Under the pieces are notes generated by a model. That model ran no database searches. It was given only the letters and a program-made list of their open reading frames with translations, and was not told where the DNA came from. A program made the translations under genes and the position numbers. Positions 22,392 through 33,077 of a stretch of 64,000 bases of DNA are shown here, in pieces. Origin of the DNA: Corbicula japonica (lineage: Eukaryota; Mollusca; Bivalvia; Venerida; Cyrenidae); assembly GCA_038501625.1 (NCBI GenBank), contig JAZAYU010000037.1:806001-870000 (forward strand). Reading direction: 5' to 3'. Numbering within the stretch: position 1 is the stretch's first letter; each line of letters opens with the position of its first letter.

Positions 22392-23938
22392 AGCTCACCT
22401 GAGCCATAGGCTCATGGTGAGCTATTGTGACCCGTCTTTGTCCGTCGTCCGTCAACAATTTCCTTTAAACAACATCTCCTCTGAAACCACTTGATGGATT
22501 TTAACCAAATTTGTCCTGAAGCATCCTGGCACTGATGTCTACAAAAGTTGTTCAAATCATGATCACAGGGTCAAGGTCACTGCTGCTTAAAATAGAAATT
22601 CAGTCTTTGCTCATTTTCTTGAGTTTGGTTAGGGTTATTGACTCCAAACTTGGTTTATGGGGAGCTTATTTAAAAAGGCAGCTTGGGGTTGCTACCCAGG
22701 TGTCTGTGATCAAGGCCAAGGTCACTGTTGCTAAAAATAGAAATTCAGTCTTTGCTCAATTACTTGAGTTTGCTTAGGCCTATTGACTCCAAACTTGGTG
22801 TATGAGTAGTTTTTATCAAAAGGCAGCTTGGGGTTGCTACCCAGATGTCTTTGATCAAGGTCAAGGTCACTGTTGCTAAAAATAGAAATTCAGTCTTAGC
22901 TCAATTACTTGAGATTGCTTATGCCTATTGACTCCAATCTTGGTGTATGGGTAGCTTATCTCAAAAGGCAGCTTGGGTTTGCTTCCAAAGTGTCATTAAT
23001 CAAGGTCAAGGTCACTGTTGCTAAAAATAGAAATTCAGTCTTGCTCAATTACTTGAGTTTGCTTAGACCTATTGACTCCAAACTTTATGTATGGGTAGCT
23101 TATATCAAAAGGCAGCTTGGGGTTGCTACCCAGATGTCTGTGATCAAGGTCAAGGTCACTGCTGCTAAAAAAAGAAATTCAGTCTTGACTCAATTACTAG
23201 AGTTTGCTTAGGCCTATTGACTCCAAACTTGGTTTATGGGAGCTTATTTAAAAAGGCAGCTTGGGGTTGCTACCCAGGTGTCTGTGATCAAGGCCAAGGT
23301 CACTGTTGCTAAAAATAGAAATTCAGTCTGCTTAATAACTTGAGTTTGCTTTGGCATATTGACTCCAAACTTGATGTATGGGTAGCTTATATCAAAAGGC
23401 AGCTTGGTGTTGCTACCCAGTTGTCTGTGATTAAGGTCAAGGTCACTGGTACTAAAAATAGAAATTCAGTTTCTACTTTATTACTTGTGATTGCTTTGGC
23501 CTATTGACCCCAAACTTGGTATATGGATAGCTTATATCTAGAGGCAGTTTGGGGTTGCTAACCAGGTGTCTGTGATTAAGGTCATGGTCACTGTTACTAA
23601 AAATAAAAATTCAGTTTTTACTTAATTACTTGAGATTGCTTTGGCATATTGACTCCAAACTTGGTATATGGATAGCTTAGATAAAGAGGCAACTTGGGAA
23701 AGCTGTCTGTGATCAAGGTCAAGGTCACTGTTGCTAAAAATAGAAGTTCAGTTTCCACTTAACAACTTGAGTTTGCTTTGGTTTTTGACTTCACACTTGG
23801 TGTGTGAGTAGCTTATATCAAGAGGCAGCTTGGGATTGCTACCCAGGTGTCTCTGATCAAGGTTAAGGTCACTGTTGCTAAAAATAGAAATTCAGTTTCC
23901 ACTTAATAACTTGAGTTTGCTTTGGCATGTTGACTCCA
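22392..23938 (+). mobile_element. Helentron-like element C, 3'-truncated, with 144-bp repeats
   Basis: It begins AGCTCACCTGAGCCATAGGC after TTTTT, with the hairpin CTCACC-TGAGCC / GGCTCA-TGGTGAG, then GTCCGTCGTCCGTC. About nine units follow in which GTTGCTAAAAATAGAAATTC recurs every 143-145 bp (for example ending at 22740, 22885, 23030, 23174, 23318). The array ends abruptly at about 23938 and no right-end hairpin is present. Confidence 0.65.
22560..23938. repeat. Tandem array of about 144-bp units inside element C
   Basis: Nine or so units with GGCAGCTTGGGGTTGCTACC and TCAAGGTCAAGGTCACTG in each. Open frames across it are by-products of a period divisible by three. Confidence 0.9.
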
Positions 23939-23954
23939 ACTATAACCTATACTT

Positions 23955-24120
23955 ACATCCGTAGTAAAAGAAACTGCTCTTCATTACGAGTGATACGTTT
24001 CTGCCTTTTGCTGATAGGAAAACAATGTCTCTGTTGTTTTGCTTGTAAGGCAGGGCGACTCTTCAACGTTGTTGATGAACGATGACCTCAATATTTGCTC
24101 CGAGTCGACACTTTTTTGGA
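23955..24120 (+). repeat. Dispersed repeat B, copy 2
   Basis: Reverse complement of 3830-3995, directly abutting repeat family A copy 3. Confidence 0.75.
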
Positions 24121-24154
24121 AGTTGTGTTGGAGAATTCCAACAGAAAAAAATAA

Positions 24155-24650
24155 CCCAAATGAGTTTACTTTTAAACGTGAATTATGAAAATGCCATCCG
24201 AATCATTCATTTCATTAGCTAGACGAAAAAGATTGGAAGATTCTCTTTTAGCAGACGAACAGAGAATAAAACATCAACGAATTAACCAGGTGGAAGGCCG
24301 CCAAAAATATCTGTAAAATTCAGCACCCTCATTTATCTCAGTTTATAACGTAACCGGGCAATTAATTTCCACATTGTTACTTCAGAACATAAAGTCTTTC
24401 TTACATGACATTATCCATCTACTTGATTATTATTAATTTTATTTTAACTTATTTTTGATAATGTTTATCTTCAAGATCATAATTTAAGACAGTCCGTTTG
24501 ATTCTAAAATGCAAAAAAAATAACGTTAAATTATATATCAAACGAGGCTGTTAACCACCATTTAGGTATCAAAGGAGTTTAACAAAAACGGTTCAGTTAA
24601 ACAACTGTTGTTTTTTTTCATGCATTTACTAAAAAAGATCATTTAAACAT
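24155..24650 (+). repeat. Dispersed repeat family A, copy 3
   Basis: Direct copy of 16316-16800 and inverse of 2338-2830. The extra CAAATGAGTTTACTTTTAAA at 24157 is shared only with copy 1. Confidence 0.8.
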
Positions 24651-27600
24651 TGATGTTTCATTTATTTATTTGAAAACTTATGTGAAGTTTAACAGTGCAG
24701 TTATTCAATTTAGTTTTGCTTAAAGCCTAGTTTGATATCAAATGGTTTAGTAAATTAGTGTATTGAACGATTTAAACACCGACACTCTCACTTACAATTA
24801 AAAAAAATAACAATTCCAGCTACACTTTATGTTTCAGTACAACTTTATCGAACAATTCGTCAGGAAGCGGTTCAAAACGTTAAATGGACCCATTTACTTT
24901 AGTCATAAGTGACCTTTTTACTATGCGCACGTAGGCCACAACCCGTCCACTTATTTCATTACGAAAAAATTATCTCGACGCCATTCGGCTGTTGAAGAGA
25001 ATATCAATCTCCGACAAACAGCTTGACATTTTCAACAAAGTGATCTGTAATCTCGAAATGAATCTGTTTTTTTTGTGACAGGTTACTGCTCGCGCGTCCC
25101 TGTAAAGGTCGACCAATTATTGCTGACCCGCATTCATTTTTGGGTGGCGTTTAAAAACGCCGCCCAGTGTTTCACATGTGAATTTTGGTCACATGATCAA
25201 AATGGTACCTGGGTCTCTATCTACTTATATAGTCGAACGCGGTTACCAAAAATGAAATTCGATCATTTTACCTCCAGAGAGTTCACTGAGTTTATGAGAC
25301 GGTAGACGGCGCTGCACGATTGTTATTAGGTAAACAGGTGATCTCGCAGCAGTGTATGTGTTTACAAATAGCAATACACTGATCAGCTTTCAACAGAGGG
25401 CTTTGCTTGTAATTAGTACTGATAAGCCAAGATAGGAACAATAATAAATATAACTTATTCAAGGGATATTGGGACATTTACCATTGATAATTGCAAGAAT
25501 AATAATGGGGTGATGATAGCTTATCTCAAACTTGGTGTGGCATTTCATTCATGCAGAATTTTGAGGGATATTTGATTAAACAATAAGCATGGATATTAAT
25601 GAAATACGGCTTTAAAGTGTAAACTTCAGGCGAATTTTTAAAGCGTTTTAAAAATTTATTAGATTTGATGCAGTGCTCTGCCTAATTTTTATGAAATTGC
25701 TTTATAGTCATATTATTCGAAAAGAACAAAAAAAAAAATCATCCATTAACCACGATGCAACTTTTTTTGCACACGGTACGTTTTCAAACAAGTTTTAGTT
25801 TCCAAAAAGCTAGTCGGTAATTAGCATGACATTCTAACAAAAAAGAAGGCTTTGAAGTGCAACTTTAGACGAAACTCCAAAGCGTTTAAAGCGTTTCAAT
25901 TTAATTAGACATGATGCAGTGCTCTGACTTTTTTTTTAATTGTTTTATAGTCATATTATTTTTATTTTTGCATATCTTTTATTTCTTAATAATAAATAAA
26001 TATTGTTTCAAATCATAGTGCATATAGCAACTATATCATAGTTTCTCTTTTCCTCTCTACTTTTTGGCTGTGTGGGGAGGCTGTGTATGCTGGATGTGGT
26101 CATTCCTGATATGCATATTTCACTTTTTAAATTATTTTTATTTGTCCATGTGTGTTCACTTCTTTATTGTCAATTTAAAGTTTCAAATCAAAGGTTGACT
26201 TATTATATATTTTTCCTGGCACAAAATGACTTCAGTCTTGGATATAAGCATCCGCCCGAAAATCCGTGGTAAAAAAACTTGATAAAGCAGAAGCCGGGCA
26301 TGCAAACTTTTGCTCTGCCATCCGAAAGTTCCTTCATACTCCTCCAATAGGAAACTCCAAACAATCTATAGATGATGTTACATGACAATCACTCTAAAAC
26401 GCCACCCATCAGTACTTTCAGTGCTTTGATTTCTAATCGTATGAGTAGTTTGGGTCACGTTAACCTTGAATCTTTCGCTCTGCGAACGTTTATGATTAGT
26501 CAGATGAAAACAAAAAACTTGCTTTTTAATTTCGTGGTTAACGTTGCGAATTCTGAACAAATTATTTGCAATAAAATGTGATTACGGGGCAAATACATCT
26601 CTGATACCAGGGATACATAAAATGTTAAATATGAGAAAAATAAATTTAACTTTTTTAAATAATGAACGGCTTTACTGTTAATACATCAAACTATATTATA
26701 AAACTAGGCTTTTAACAACCAAAGTGGAAAACTAAATAGTTAAGGTTTTCGAAATGTTAATAAATTTATCCGAAATCAACTTTTTGTCTCTCACATGATT
26801 TGCCACATGCTCATTATGTACAATTTTGTATCGTGGCAAAAGAAAAGAAGCTGTATGGGATACGGGGTAAAGAAATAATAACGCTGTTTTGTAAAAGGTT
26901 AACTCCTTCAGTATCTTACAGCGACTACAAGACCACTTTGATATATTATAGTAAAGTAGTGTATTGATTTTGATTTATCGTGAGGTAAGAAACGGAGCTG
27001 CATATGAAGCGCCATTCTCAACATAATAACGTTTTTAAAATTAAACTGTTTTGTAAAAGGTTGCTTCTCTCAGTAGTGTTATTTTTTATAATTAAAGAAT
27101 TGATCAATAAGACCTATTCATTGCATTTTTGTTATCAAATAAGTAAATGAATTATCGATACATACATCGTGACAAGTTTTATATCAATATTTTTATGTGA
27201 AATTTGAAACATATACTAGTCACTCTCTCACCCTCACCTCTCACCTAATCACTATTGAACACTATTTACGTTTCATTGCATAGGTTCTAACTTAAGATTT
27301 CTTAAAAGTCAAGAAACAAAATCATTGATAAAAATGTTCTGCGTTGAGTAACGGTTAATAAGAATATTAATAATTTTCTTTATGAAAAATTCGTTGCTCT
27401 GTTTCTAAAATGATATAAAAAGCGCATAAATAATTAGAAAATTATCACTGATCTGGAAAGAAAACCCCAATGAACAATAATTATGCTACGTCAAGTACTT
27501 CCCCATGAATGTGAATTCGTTAGCGAGGCTCTTTGTTCCAAAAAAAAACTGGAGAAGCGATTCAAACAGAAATGTTTCTTTTTCCTTATTTGCTCACGTT

Positions 27601-28005
27601 TTCTGTCAAGTACACCTGCTTACGAGATAAGCGATCAACCCACATACTGGGCGGTTCTGAAAAAAAGACATTAATATCTTCAGTGCAAACTAACTAAGCG
27701 TGTTATTAAATACTAAAAAACAAATGTGTTTTCAATAAAACCATTTCAGAATAGTTTGTTACAATCTCTTTAATTCAGAAACATGAACAAACTTTTGCGA
27801 GTCTAGGTTAATGACTGCTTGTGTACTTTTATCCGGTAAGGGAGAAGTACATTCAATATTTGGTTGAAGGTTGGAAATTATAACGAACAGAAACTGTAGA
27901 TTATTATTTTTTCTCAAGTATATATATATAGATAAAACTCTAGACACAATCCTACAAGTAATATAGTATTGTCATCTTTAGTTTTGTTTGATTAAACGCC
28001 AAGCT
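24651..28005. other. Long stretch without a supported gene
   Basis: I see no exon I can defend. Open frames at 25075-25305, 26072-26272 and 27483-27674 have no recognisable motif. Bases 26041-26125 are the inverse of a repeat at 57560-57650 (AGGCTGTGT and CCTGATATGCATATTTC text). Confidence 0.45.
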
Positions 28006-29123
28006 ATGATAAAGCGAGAACCGTTTACGCTTTGGAATATAGCGCAAATTAAAAAACATAGGACATTCAAAAACTGGGCGGACGGCAATCCTAAACTTAA
28101 AAGCGAACTGACCCCAGCAAAGTTATAACTACGTTTATAGTTGGATTAAAACCAAATTGGCATCAAAAACAAGTTTTGAATACACTGATAAGACTCAATG
28201 TTAGCGATCCCAATACAAAAGTTGATATTGAGCGTAGGCCTATTAGAGTTGGAAGCTTCAGGGTCTCGAAGCAAGATGTAAGACTGTTGACTGAAAAGGA
28301 GACGGCAGACTATTCGTTTCAATCTAGACACATTGCCATCATGGTTGATAAATTTTTGTTTCTTAGTAAAGAAACACCAAATGAATTTAAATTTATCAAG
28401 CTGTCATCAAACGTTTTTGCATTACCACCTTTCGAATACGATGTTACAATCGTGAAGAAAATGAATGGAAATTTCGCTCTTCGCATTCCATGTGATTCAA
28501 TGTACACAAGAAGTCCAATCACCCCGAAAGATGCAATGTGTGGGATCAATCCAGGAATTCGAACATTTGCTACAATATACGATCTCACGGAGCAAACGGC
28601 CTATCAAGTTGGAACAAAGAGAGACACGCAGCAAACGATCCCAGATCTTCAGAGCAAAATAAATAAGGGGAAGCAATATTTACAGCGCACGATTGCAAAC
28701 AATCACAAGCGGGATATAGAAGAGAGAACAACTCATCTTAGAAAGCTCCAATTCAGATTAGAACAGTATGTTTTTGATGTACAGCGCAAATTAGCCTCGC
28801 ATCTAGTAACAAACTATAGTTATATTGCGTTAGGAAAACTTGAACAACCGAATCAAAATGCGATGCAAAACCCAGATCTGATGTATTGGAACCACAGTCA
28901 GTTTCGAAGAATACTATTACACCGAGCGAAAGGAACCACGTGTAAGGTTGTCATACAAGATGAAGCTTTTACCTCAAAAACATGTGCTGCGTGTGGGAGT
29001 AAGAAAAAGAATCTGGGTTCGAGCGTAATATTTAAATGCGATTTCTGCACATATAGCACTCATCGTGACATCAATGGAGCAAGAAACATTATTTTAAAAT
29101 CTAGAAAAAATGTTTCCTTTTGA
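28006..29123 (+). pseudogene. Fanzor (eukaryotic TnpB-like RNA-guided nuclease family), degenerate
   Basis: The main frame is open from 28101 to 29123 without an early ATG; the first in-frame ATG is near 28341. Upstream, an ATG at 28006 opens a protein-like stretch of 40 codons in another frame, and 28111-28200 is protein-like in the third, so the N-terminus seems frameshifted. The C-terminal half is clearly Fanzor/TnpB: RuvC-I region CGINPGIRTFATIY, a basic helical linker, YIALGKLEQPNQ (RuvC-II region), a CAAC ... CDFC zinc ribbon, and the RuvC-III motif HRDINGARNI. The first catalytic Asp is Asn (AAT instead of GAT). Length from 28101 is about 340 residues, shorter than most Fanzors. Family members cut DNA guided by an RNA from the element's end. 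This copy is probably inactive. Confidence 0.8.
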
Positions 29124-29292
29124 ATGTACTCGTTAAATCTAACAAAAAATGGTCTCATTTTGTTTTCTTTATTTTCAGTCAAACGCAAATACAGTGACAT
29201 GAGCAATCAATTATGAATGTCATAGGAAGCATTTATACGATAGTAGGTTATTAACTGGTGTACTTTTGATCATTATGTTATTATATACTTAA

Positions 29293-29387
29293 GTGTTAGA
29301 AGATTTAACCCTAATAAAATAAACTTCTATTGTGATATAAAACCGTTATAATGTTCTTGCGATTTATCAAATAAAACTCAAATTAAA
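29293..29387. repeat. Shared 97-bp module, copy 2
   Basis: Same module as 22109-22205, lying 170 bp after the Fanzor stop codon. In Fanzor/TnpB elements the guide RNA derives from this flank, so its conservation is of interest. Confidence 0.8.
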
Positions 29388-29583
29388 ATATAAAAAAATG
29401 TTTTTAATCATTAATCGGTTTAGTTAAGTATTTTTGTGAAATTATTTCCATAACAAACTGTTAATCAACTCACAGAAACGAACTGTAATCTCATTCCATA
29501 TGATTTCCATTTTACCAAGGGCTTGGAGAAACTGTTTTAGTTAAATAGTTCTTTGTATTTAAAAGACACAAATAAACAAAATG

Positions 29584-29931
29584 TCAAAATCCTTGACCGA
29601 AACAACCAAGCGTAAAGTTGCTTCTTCCAACGATATCTCTTTGACTTCCCAAAACCTTTAGATACGGACATTCTGTCGAAAATTTATCGTGTTCAATCAG
29701 TGGATCGTGGTTGCTCTCCCAGCGTGATAACTTTACCCCGCACGAGAAGCAGTAAACAATGTCTGAAGTCCCTGTGTAGTAAAGTCCTGCTTTTGCCAAC
29801 GAGAACTTGTCTGGTCTTAGTTGCTCGTTCCAAGTGTCGAAAGTCTGCAGCCTTTGTTCGAAGAAGATCATGCTCTTATTGCGACAATGAAGGCTATCAA
29901 CAAGATTAGGGGCTTGATTCGATAACGAAGA
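29584..29931 (-). CDS. BIR-domain (IAP-type) protein outside the Polinton
   Basis: The inner ATG at 29929-29931 gives 115 residues. The BIR core runs from about residue 20 to 95: RLQTFDTWNEQLRPDKFSLA, the YYTG turn, and zinc ligands CFSC ... H ... C (CFSCGVKLSRWE, then IEHDKFSTECPYLK). BIR domains bind caspases or other partners in inhibitors of apoptosis. The tail (RSNFTLGCFGQGF) resembles the tail of the Polinton BIR protein at 33400, so the two share more than the domain. It lies 850 bp outside the element's left end, on the opposite strand. It could be a host gene, a remnant of an older Polinton, or the source of the Polinton copy. A stop immediately follows; no splice donor was evident. 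Confidence 0.65.
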   Translation of the reverse strand, partial: SSLSNQAPNLVDSLHCRNKSMIFFEQRLQTFDTWNEQLRPDKFSLAKAGLYYTGTSDIVYCFSCGVKLSRWESNHDPLIEHDKFSTECPYLKVLGSQRDIVGRSNFTLGCFGQGF

Positions 29932-30129
29932 CATTCTTATGATTGAAAGTAAACATTTATTTGGTAAATCACCTTTATATAAATAAATAAATAAAAAAAA
30001 CTGATGAGATAAATTAACAGAAAGTTTTATAGCAAGAATAAAATACTGTTTCATTACATCGGAGAGCTTTCATTAATAAGGTTGATAAACAGCGGTGATT
30101 ATAACCATACAAATACTGTAGAATCTCGA

Positions 30130-30225
30130 AAATAAGCGCATATTCGAAAGTAAGCGCGTACCGAATATAAGCGCATATGTGTCTTACAGAAAACTAATAC
30201 CCAAAAATAAGCGCATAGCCGTCCC
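30130..30225 (+). repeat. Repeated AATAAGCGCATA motif
   Basis: Four occurrences of (A/T)ATAAGCGCATA-like text (AAAATAAGCGCATAT, AAGTAAGCGCGTA, AATATAAGCGCATA, AAAATAAGCGCATA) at about 25-40-bp spacing. Possibly the end of a DNA transposon. Confidence 0.5.
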
Positions 30226-30438
30226 TTAAGGTATTCAGTTAGTTTGATTTCCCGTAGTCCCTTTTCCTATAATTTCCACTTTGCCAATTGCTCGAGCGCA
30301 CCGCAAGGCATCTGTTGGGTACCATAATACCCAACAAATGCCCTTCTGTGAGAACTTTCCATTCATTCCGTTAGTCTCTTATTGGGTAGTTTTTCGCTTG
30401 TTGGGTAGTTTTAAACAAAAGAAATACCCAACAAAGGG

Positions 30439-30774
30439 TCAAATGTGGGAACGTCCGGTGAAACTGTTTCGCAAACCAGCTCCAACTGAATGTTCTCTCA
30501 GTAAACGATCAATAACTTGCAATTTTGAATAGTTTAGTTTTGAAGTAGATAGGCGTACTTGAGCATCCACGTCACATACGATTACGATGTCCTCACCTCT
30601 TCCAAAATAGCAGTATAATCTAACACTAATCCCATCTTCAAACCGAACGAACAAAATGTCTTGGGAGTTACTGTGTTCAAATAGTTTTTCGTCCTGAACG
30701 TCAATGAAACCTAAGTTCGAGTGGTAGCTGAAGGTTTCACCGAAACGAGTGAATAGCTTGACTGCCGGACCCAT
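30439..30774 (-). CDS. Unrecognised ORF cut at its 5' end by the Polinton insertion
   Basis: An ATG at 30772-30774, three bases from the target duplication, opens 111 codons of good protein composition (FGETFSYHSNLGFIDVQDEK, SVRLYCYFGRGEDIVIVCDV) ending at TGA at 30439. Without the Polinton the same frame would extend only about eight codons into the right flank, to a TAG inside a CCTAG/GT acceptor-like site. The Polinton may thus have landed within an exon. I do not know the family. Confidence 0.4.
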   Translation of the reverse strand: MGPAVKLFTRFGETFSYHSNLGFIDVQDEKLFEHSNSQDILFVRFEDGISVRLYCYFGRGEDIVIVCDVDAQVRLSTSKLNYSKLQVIDRLLREHSVGAGLRNSFTGRSHI

Positions 30775-30775
30775 T

Positions 30776-30781
30776 ACAGTA
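30776..30781. repeat. Target-site duplication ACAGTA, left
   Basis: The 6-bp ACAGTA immediately outside the left inverted repeat is repeated at 47765-47770. Polintons are known to make 6-bp duplications. Confidence 0.95.
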
Positions 30782-31149
30782 AGTAGTAAGATCGTCGGTT
30801 TACCCTCATGACTGCGCATGCGCGGCTGCCATATTGGATATGACTCATGCTCATGACGTCATGTTGGAGGCAGCGCGGTTCTAAATTTAGAATGACATCA
30901 CGGGGTTATTTTTAGAATGATATCACGGGGTTATTTTTAGAATGACATGATCTCCCGGAAGTATACGGAGCTGACTCGTATACCCGATCTAGAGCCTGGT
31001 TCGCGTCCATTGAGGGTCAGGGACTCGGCTCTAGACGGAGAGAAAATGTCAATAGCATTGCATAGAACATGTTGAGACGTTTTGTTCGATACCTTACACG
31101 ACATGGTTTCGTCTTAAAATAACCGAGATAACCCGTTGGTTCCGTGTGA

Positions 31150-31890
31150 ATGATTTCACTTCCGGTTCGACCATAAATCTGACTTCTACACATCGAACTT
31201 GTTTCAACGATACCCAACATCACTATATGATGTCAAAATATAAGCAAATACTAAAGATGATACGCATGACTGATTTCACTTCCGGTTCGACCAAAAAATC
31301 TGACTTCTACTCATCGAACTCGTTCCAACGATACCCAACATCACTGTATCATTTCAAAATATAAGCAAATACTCATGATGATACGCATGAATGCTTTCAC
31401 TTCCGGTTCGACCATAAATCTGACTTCTACACATCGAACTCGTTTCAACGATACCCAACATCACTGTATCATGTCAAAATATAAGCAAATACTAATGATG
31501 ATACGCATGACTGATTTCACTTCCGGTTTGACCACAAAATCTGACTTCTACTCATCGAACTCGTTCCAACGATACCCAACATCACTATATTATGTCAAAA
31601 TAAAAGCAAATACCGAAGATGATACGCATGACTGATTTCACTTCCGGTTCGACCATAAATCTGACTTCTACACATCGAACTCGTTCCAACGATACCCAAC
31701 ATCACTATATTATGTCAAAATATAAGCAAATACTAATGATGATACGCATGACTGATTTCACTTCCGGTTTAAATCTGACTTCTACACATCGATCTCGTTC
31801 CAACGATAACCAGCATCGATGTATTATGTCAAAAAATAAAAGCAATTACTGAAGACGCATGAATTATTTCACTTTCATAAATCTACTCAT
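31150..31890 (+). repeat. 120-bp tandem repeats in left TIR
   Basis: The TTTCACTTCCGGTT motif recurs at 31154, 31274, 31395, 31515, 31636 and 31756, with a partial seventh unit at 31867. The spacing is 120-121 bp, divisible by three in part, so several frames stay open across it. These frames (repeating FTSGSTINLTSTHR) are unlikely to be genes because they exist equally in the non-genic right arm. Confidence 0.95.
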
Positions 31891-32094
31891 CAAATACATT
31901 TCTGTGATAATATGCAAAAAAAAAATAAGCTGAAGCATTTTGCTTTTAATAAGTCCCACACAGAAAAAAATACGCGATGTTTATCCTTCAATGTCCAGTT
32001 CATAAAGGAACCAACGTTTACAATGCGTATCTATTTTCAACATTACGATCTTCCCAATATGGTCATACCGTTTCCGGACCCTATTTTTAGACTC

Positions 32095-32345
32095 AGGTGG
32101 AAAACTCATTAAATCGCCGAAGTAGCAGAGAGGCGTGTTTATCTTGTGATCAGTCATAAAGCTGCGATTATTGGAAAAGTCATTAAATCACGGAAAGCCC
32201 AGTGGGGCCTGTCTATTTTGCATTCAGGCGTGAAGTGTGATTGACGGAAAAGTCATTAAAGGGACGAAATAGCGGTGAGGCATGTTTTATTTGCGTTCAG
32301 GCGTAAAATGCGCTTGATGGAAAAACTAATTAAATTTCCGAAAAT
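32095..32345 (+). repeat. 72-bp degenerate repeats in left TIR
   Basis: The GGAAAAGTCATTAAA motif or close variants occur at about 32100, 32172, 32247 and 32320, each followed by a TTCAGGCGT-type segment. The right arm mirrors them at 45340-45600. Confidence 0.8.
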
Positions 32346-32522
32346 AGCCGTTGTTCCTAAAAATAACTAATGTTAATGATGAAGTGATTTCTCAAAAATA
32401 GACAACCAATCGCGTTCAAAACCTATAACGAGAATTCTAAAAATAGACAACCAATCAAAATCAAAAAACGATGACGACGTTTCTTTAAATAGCATTCAAC
32501 GAAACCGAGGCTCATCTTATCG

Positions 32523-32530
32523 TATATAAG
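32523..32530 (+). promoter_or_regulatory. TATA box of the leftmost Polinton gene
   Basis: TATATAAG lies 52 bp upstream of the ATG at 32583. The following sequence (ATTCTGACTTCAGAACTCAA) is shared with the start of the polymerase gene at the other end. Confidence 0.65.
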
Positions 32531-32582
32531 AACGAGTTCTCACTCGCTAAATTATTCTGACTTCAGAACTCAAACCGACAAC

Positions 32583-33077
32583 ATGTCAAGCTATAGATGT
32601 AAACTGGCTTTGGGAAATGATCGGTACGTACAAGTTTGCGAATGGAAGGGTGAGCTACGAGTGGACATACGAGAATGGGCGAACGACAAACCTACTAAAA
32701 AGGGTATAAGTTTAACTCTTATGCGTTGGAAGAATTTCGTAGACCTGTTAGAGTTCGTGGATATCGCTTTGAATGACAAACAAGAATACCACGGACATTT
32801 GGGAGGTAACGTGTTTTGTAAAGTGGCCGTAAACAACGCCTGTGTGGACATTAGGCAATATTGGAAACCTCAAGACGATGTGGTACCTACGAAAAAAGGA
32901 ATATGTTTGAGACCTCGTGAATATCAACGTTTAAAAGAGGCTGTACCGGAAATTGGAAGGACTTTGCCAGAATTGGATGCGGTGGTGCCCTGTTATCTGT
33001 TAGGCGATCATATGAATCAGATAGGTGCTTTACAGTGTCCGGAATGTTCGCCGAATGACTTTCACAACTGGTGCTAA
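32583..33077 (+). CDS. Tandem PC4-domain protein (transcription coactivator p15 type)
   Basis: 164 residues holding two copies of the PC4 C-terminal ssDNA-binding fold. Copy 1 (about residues 3-60) has YVQVCEWKGELRVDIREW and TKKGISLTLMRWKNF. Copy 2 (about 78-122) has VAVNNACVDIRQYWKPQDD and TKKGICLRPREYQRLKE. PC4 normally works as a dimer of one such domain, binding single-stranded DNA and promoter complexes; two in one chain could make an intramolecular dimer. A Cys-rich tail follows (LQCPEC ... HNWC). It is the first gene from the left, just inside the TIR promoter, so probably expressed early. A role in viral-type transcription or in polymerase-linked ssDNA binding is inferred. ATG context and the TATA box fix the start. 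Confidence 0.85.
   Translation: MSSYRCKLALGNDRYVQVCEWKGELRVDIREWANDKPTKKGISLTLMRWKNFVDLLEFVDIALNDKQEYHGHLGGNVFCKVAVNNACVDIRQYWKPQDDVVPTKKGICLRPREYQRLKEAVPEIGRTLPELDAVVPCYLLGDHMNQIGALQCPECSPNDFHNWC

Larger units (their letters stand above)
30782..32426 (+). repeat. Left terminal inverted repeat of the Polinton
   Basis: It matches the inverse of 45256-46899 almost perfectly as far as the ACCTAT string at 32421-32426. Beyond that, up to the start codon, the two sides are related but diverged. From outside in it has a GC-rich palindromic end (CGCATGCGC), a TGACGTCA box, two TTATTTTTAG boxes, six to seven 120-bp repeats, and four 72-bp repeats. Confidence 0.95.

Noticed and set aside
22535..23211. 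ORFs with repeated LGVATQVSVIKVKVT text
   Set aside because: By-products of a 144-bp tandem array; 144 is divisible by three, so frames stay open by chance.
25075..25305. 76-codon ORF with protein-like appearance
   Set aside because: No motif, no ATG-led frame, no splice support; left as non-coding.
31146..31852. Repeating plus-strand ORFs across the left Polinton TIR (FTSGSTINLTSTHR repeats)
   Set aside because: They follow from the 120-bp repeat period and also exist in the duplicated right TIR. Start codons and ends do not agree between units.
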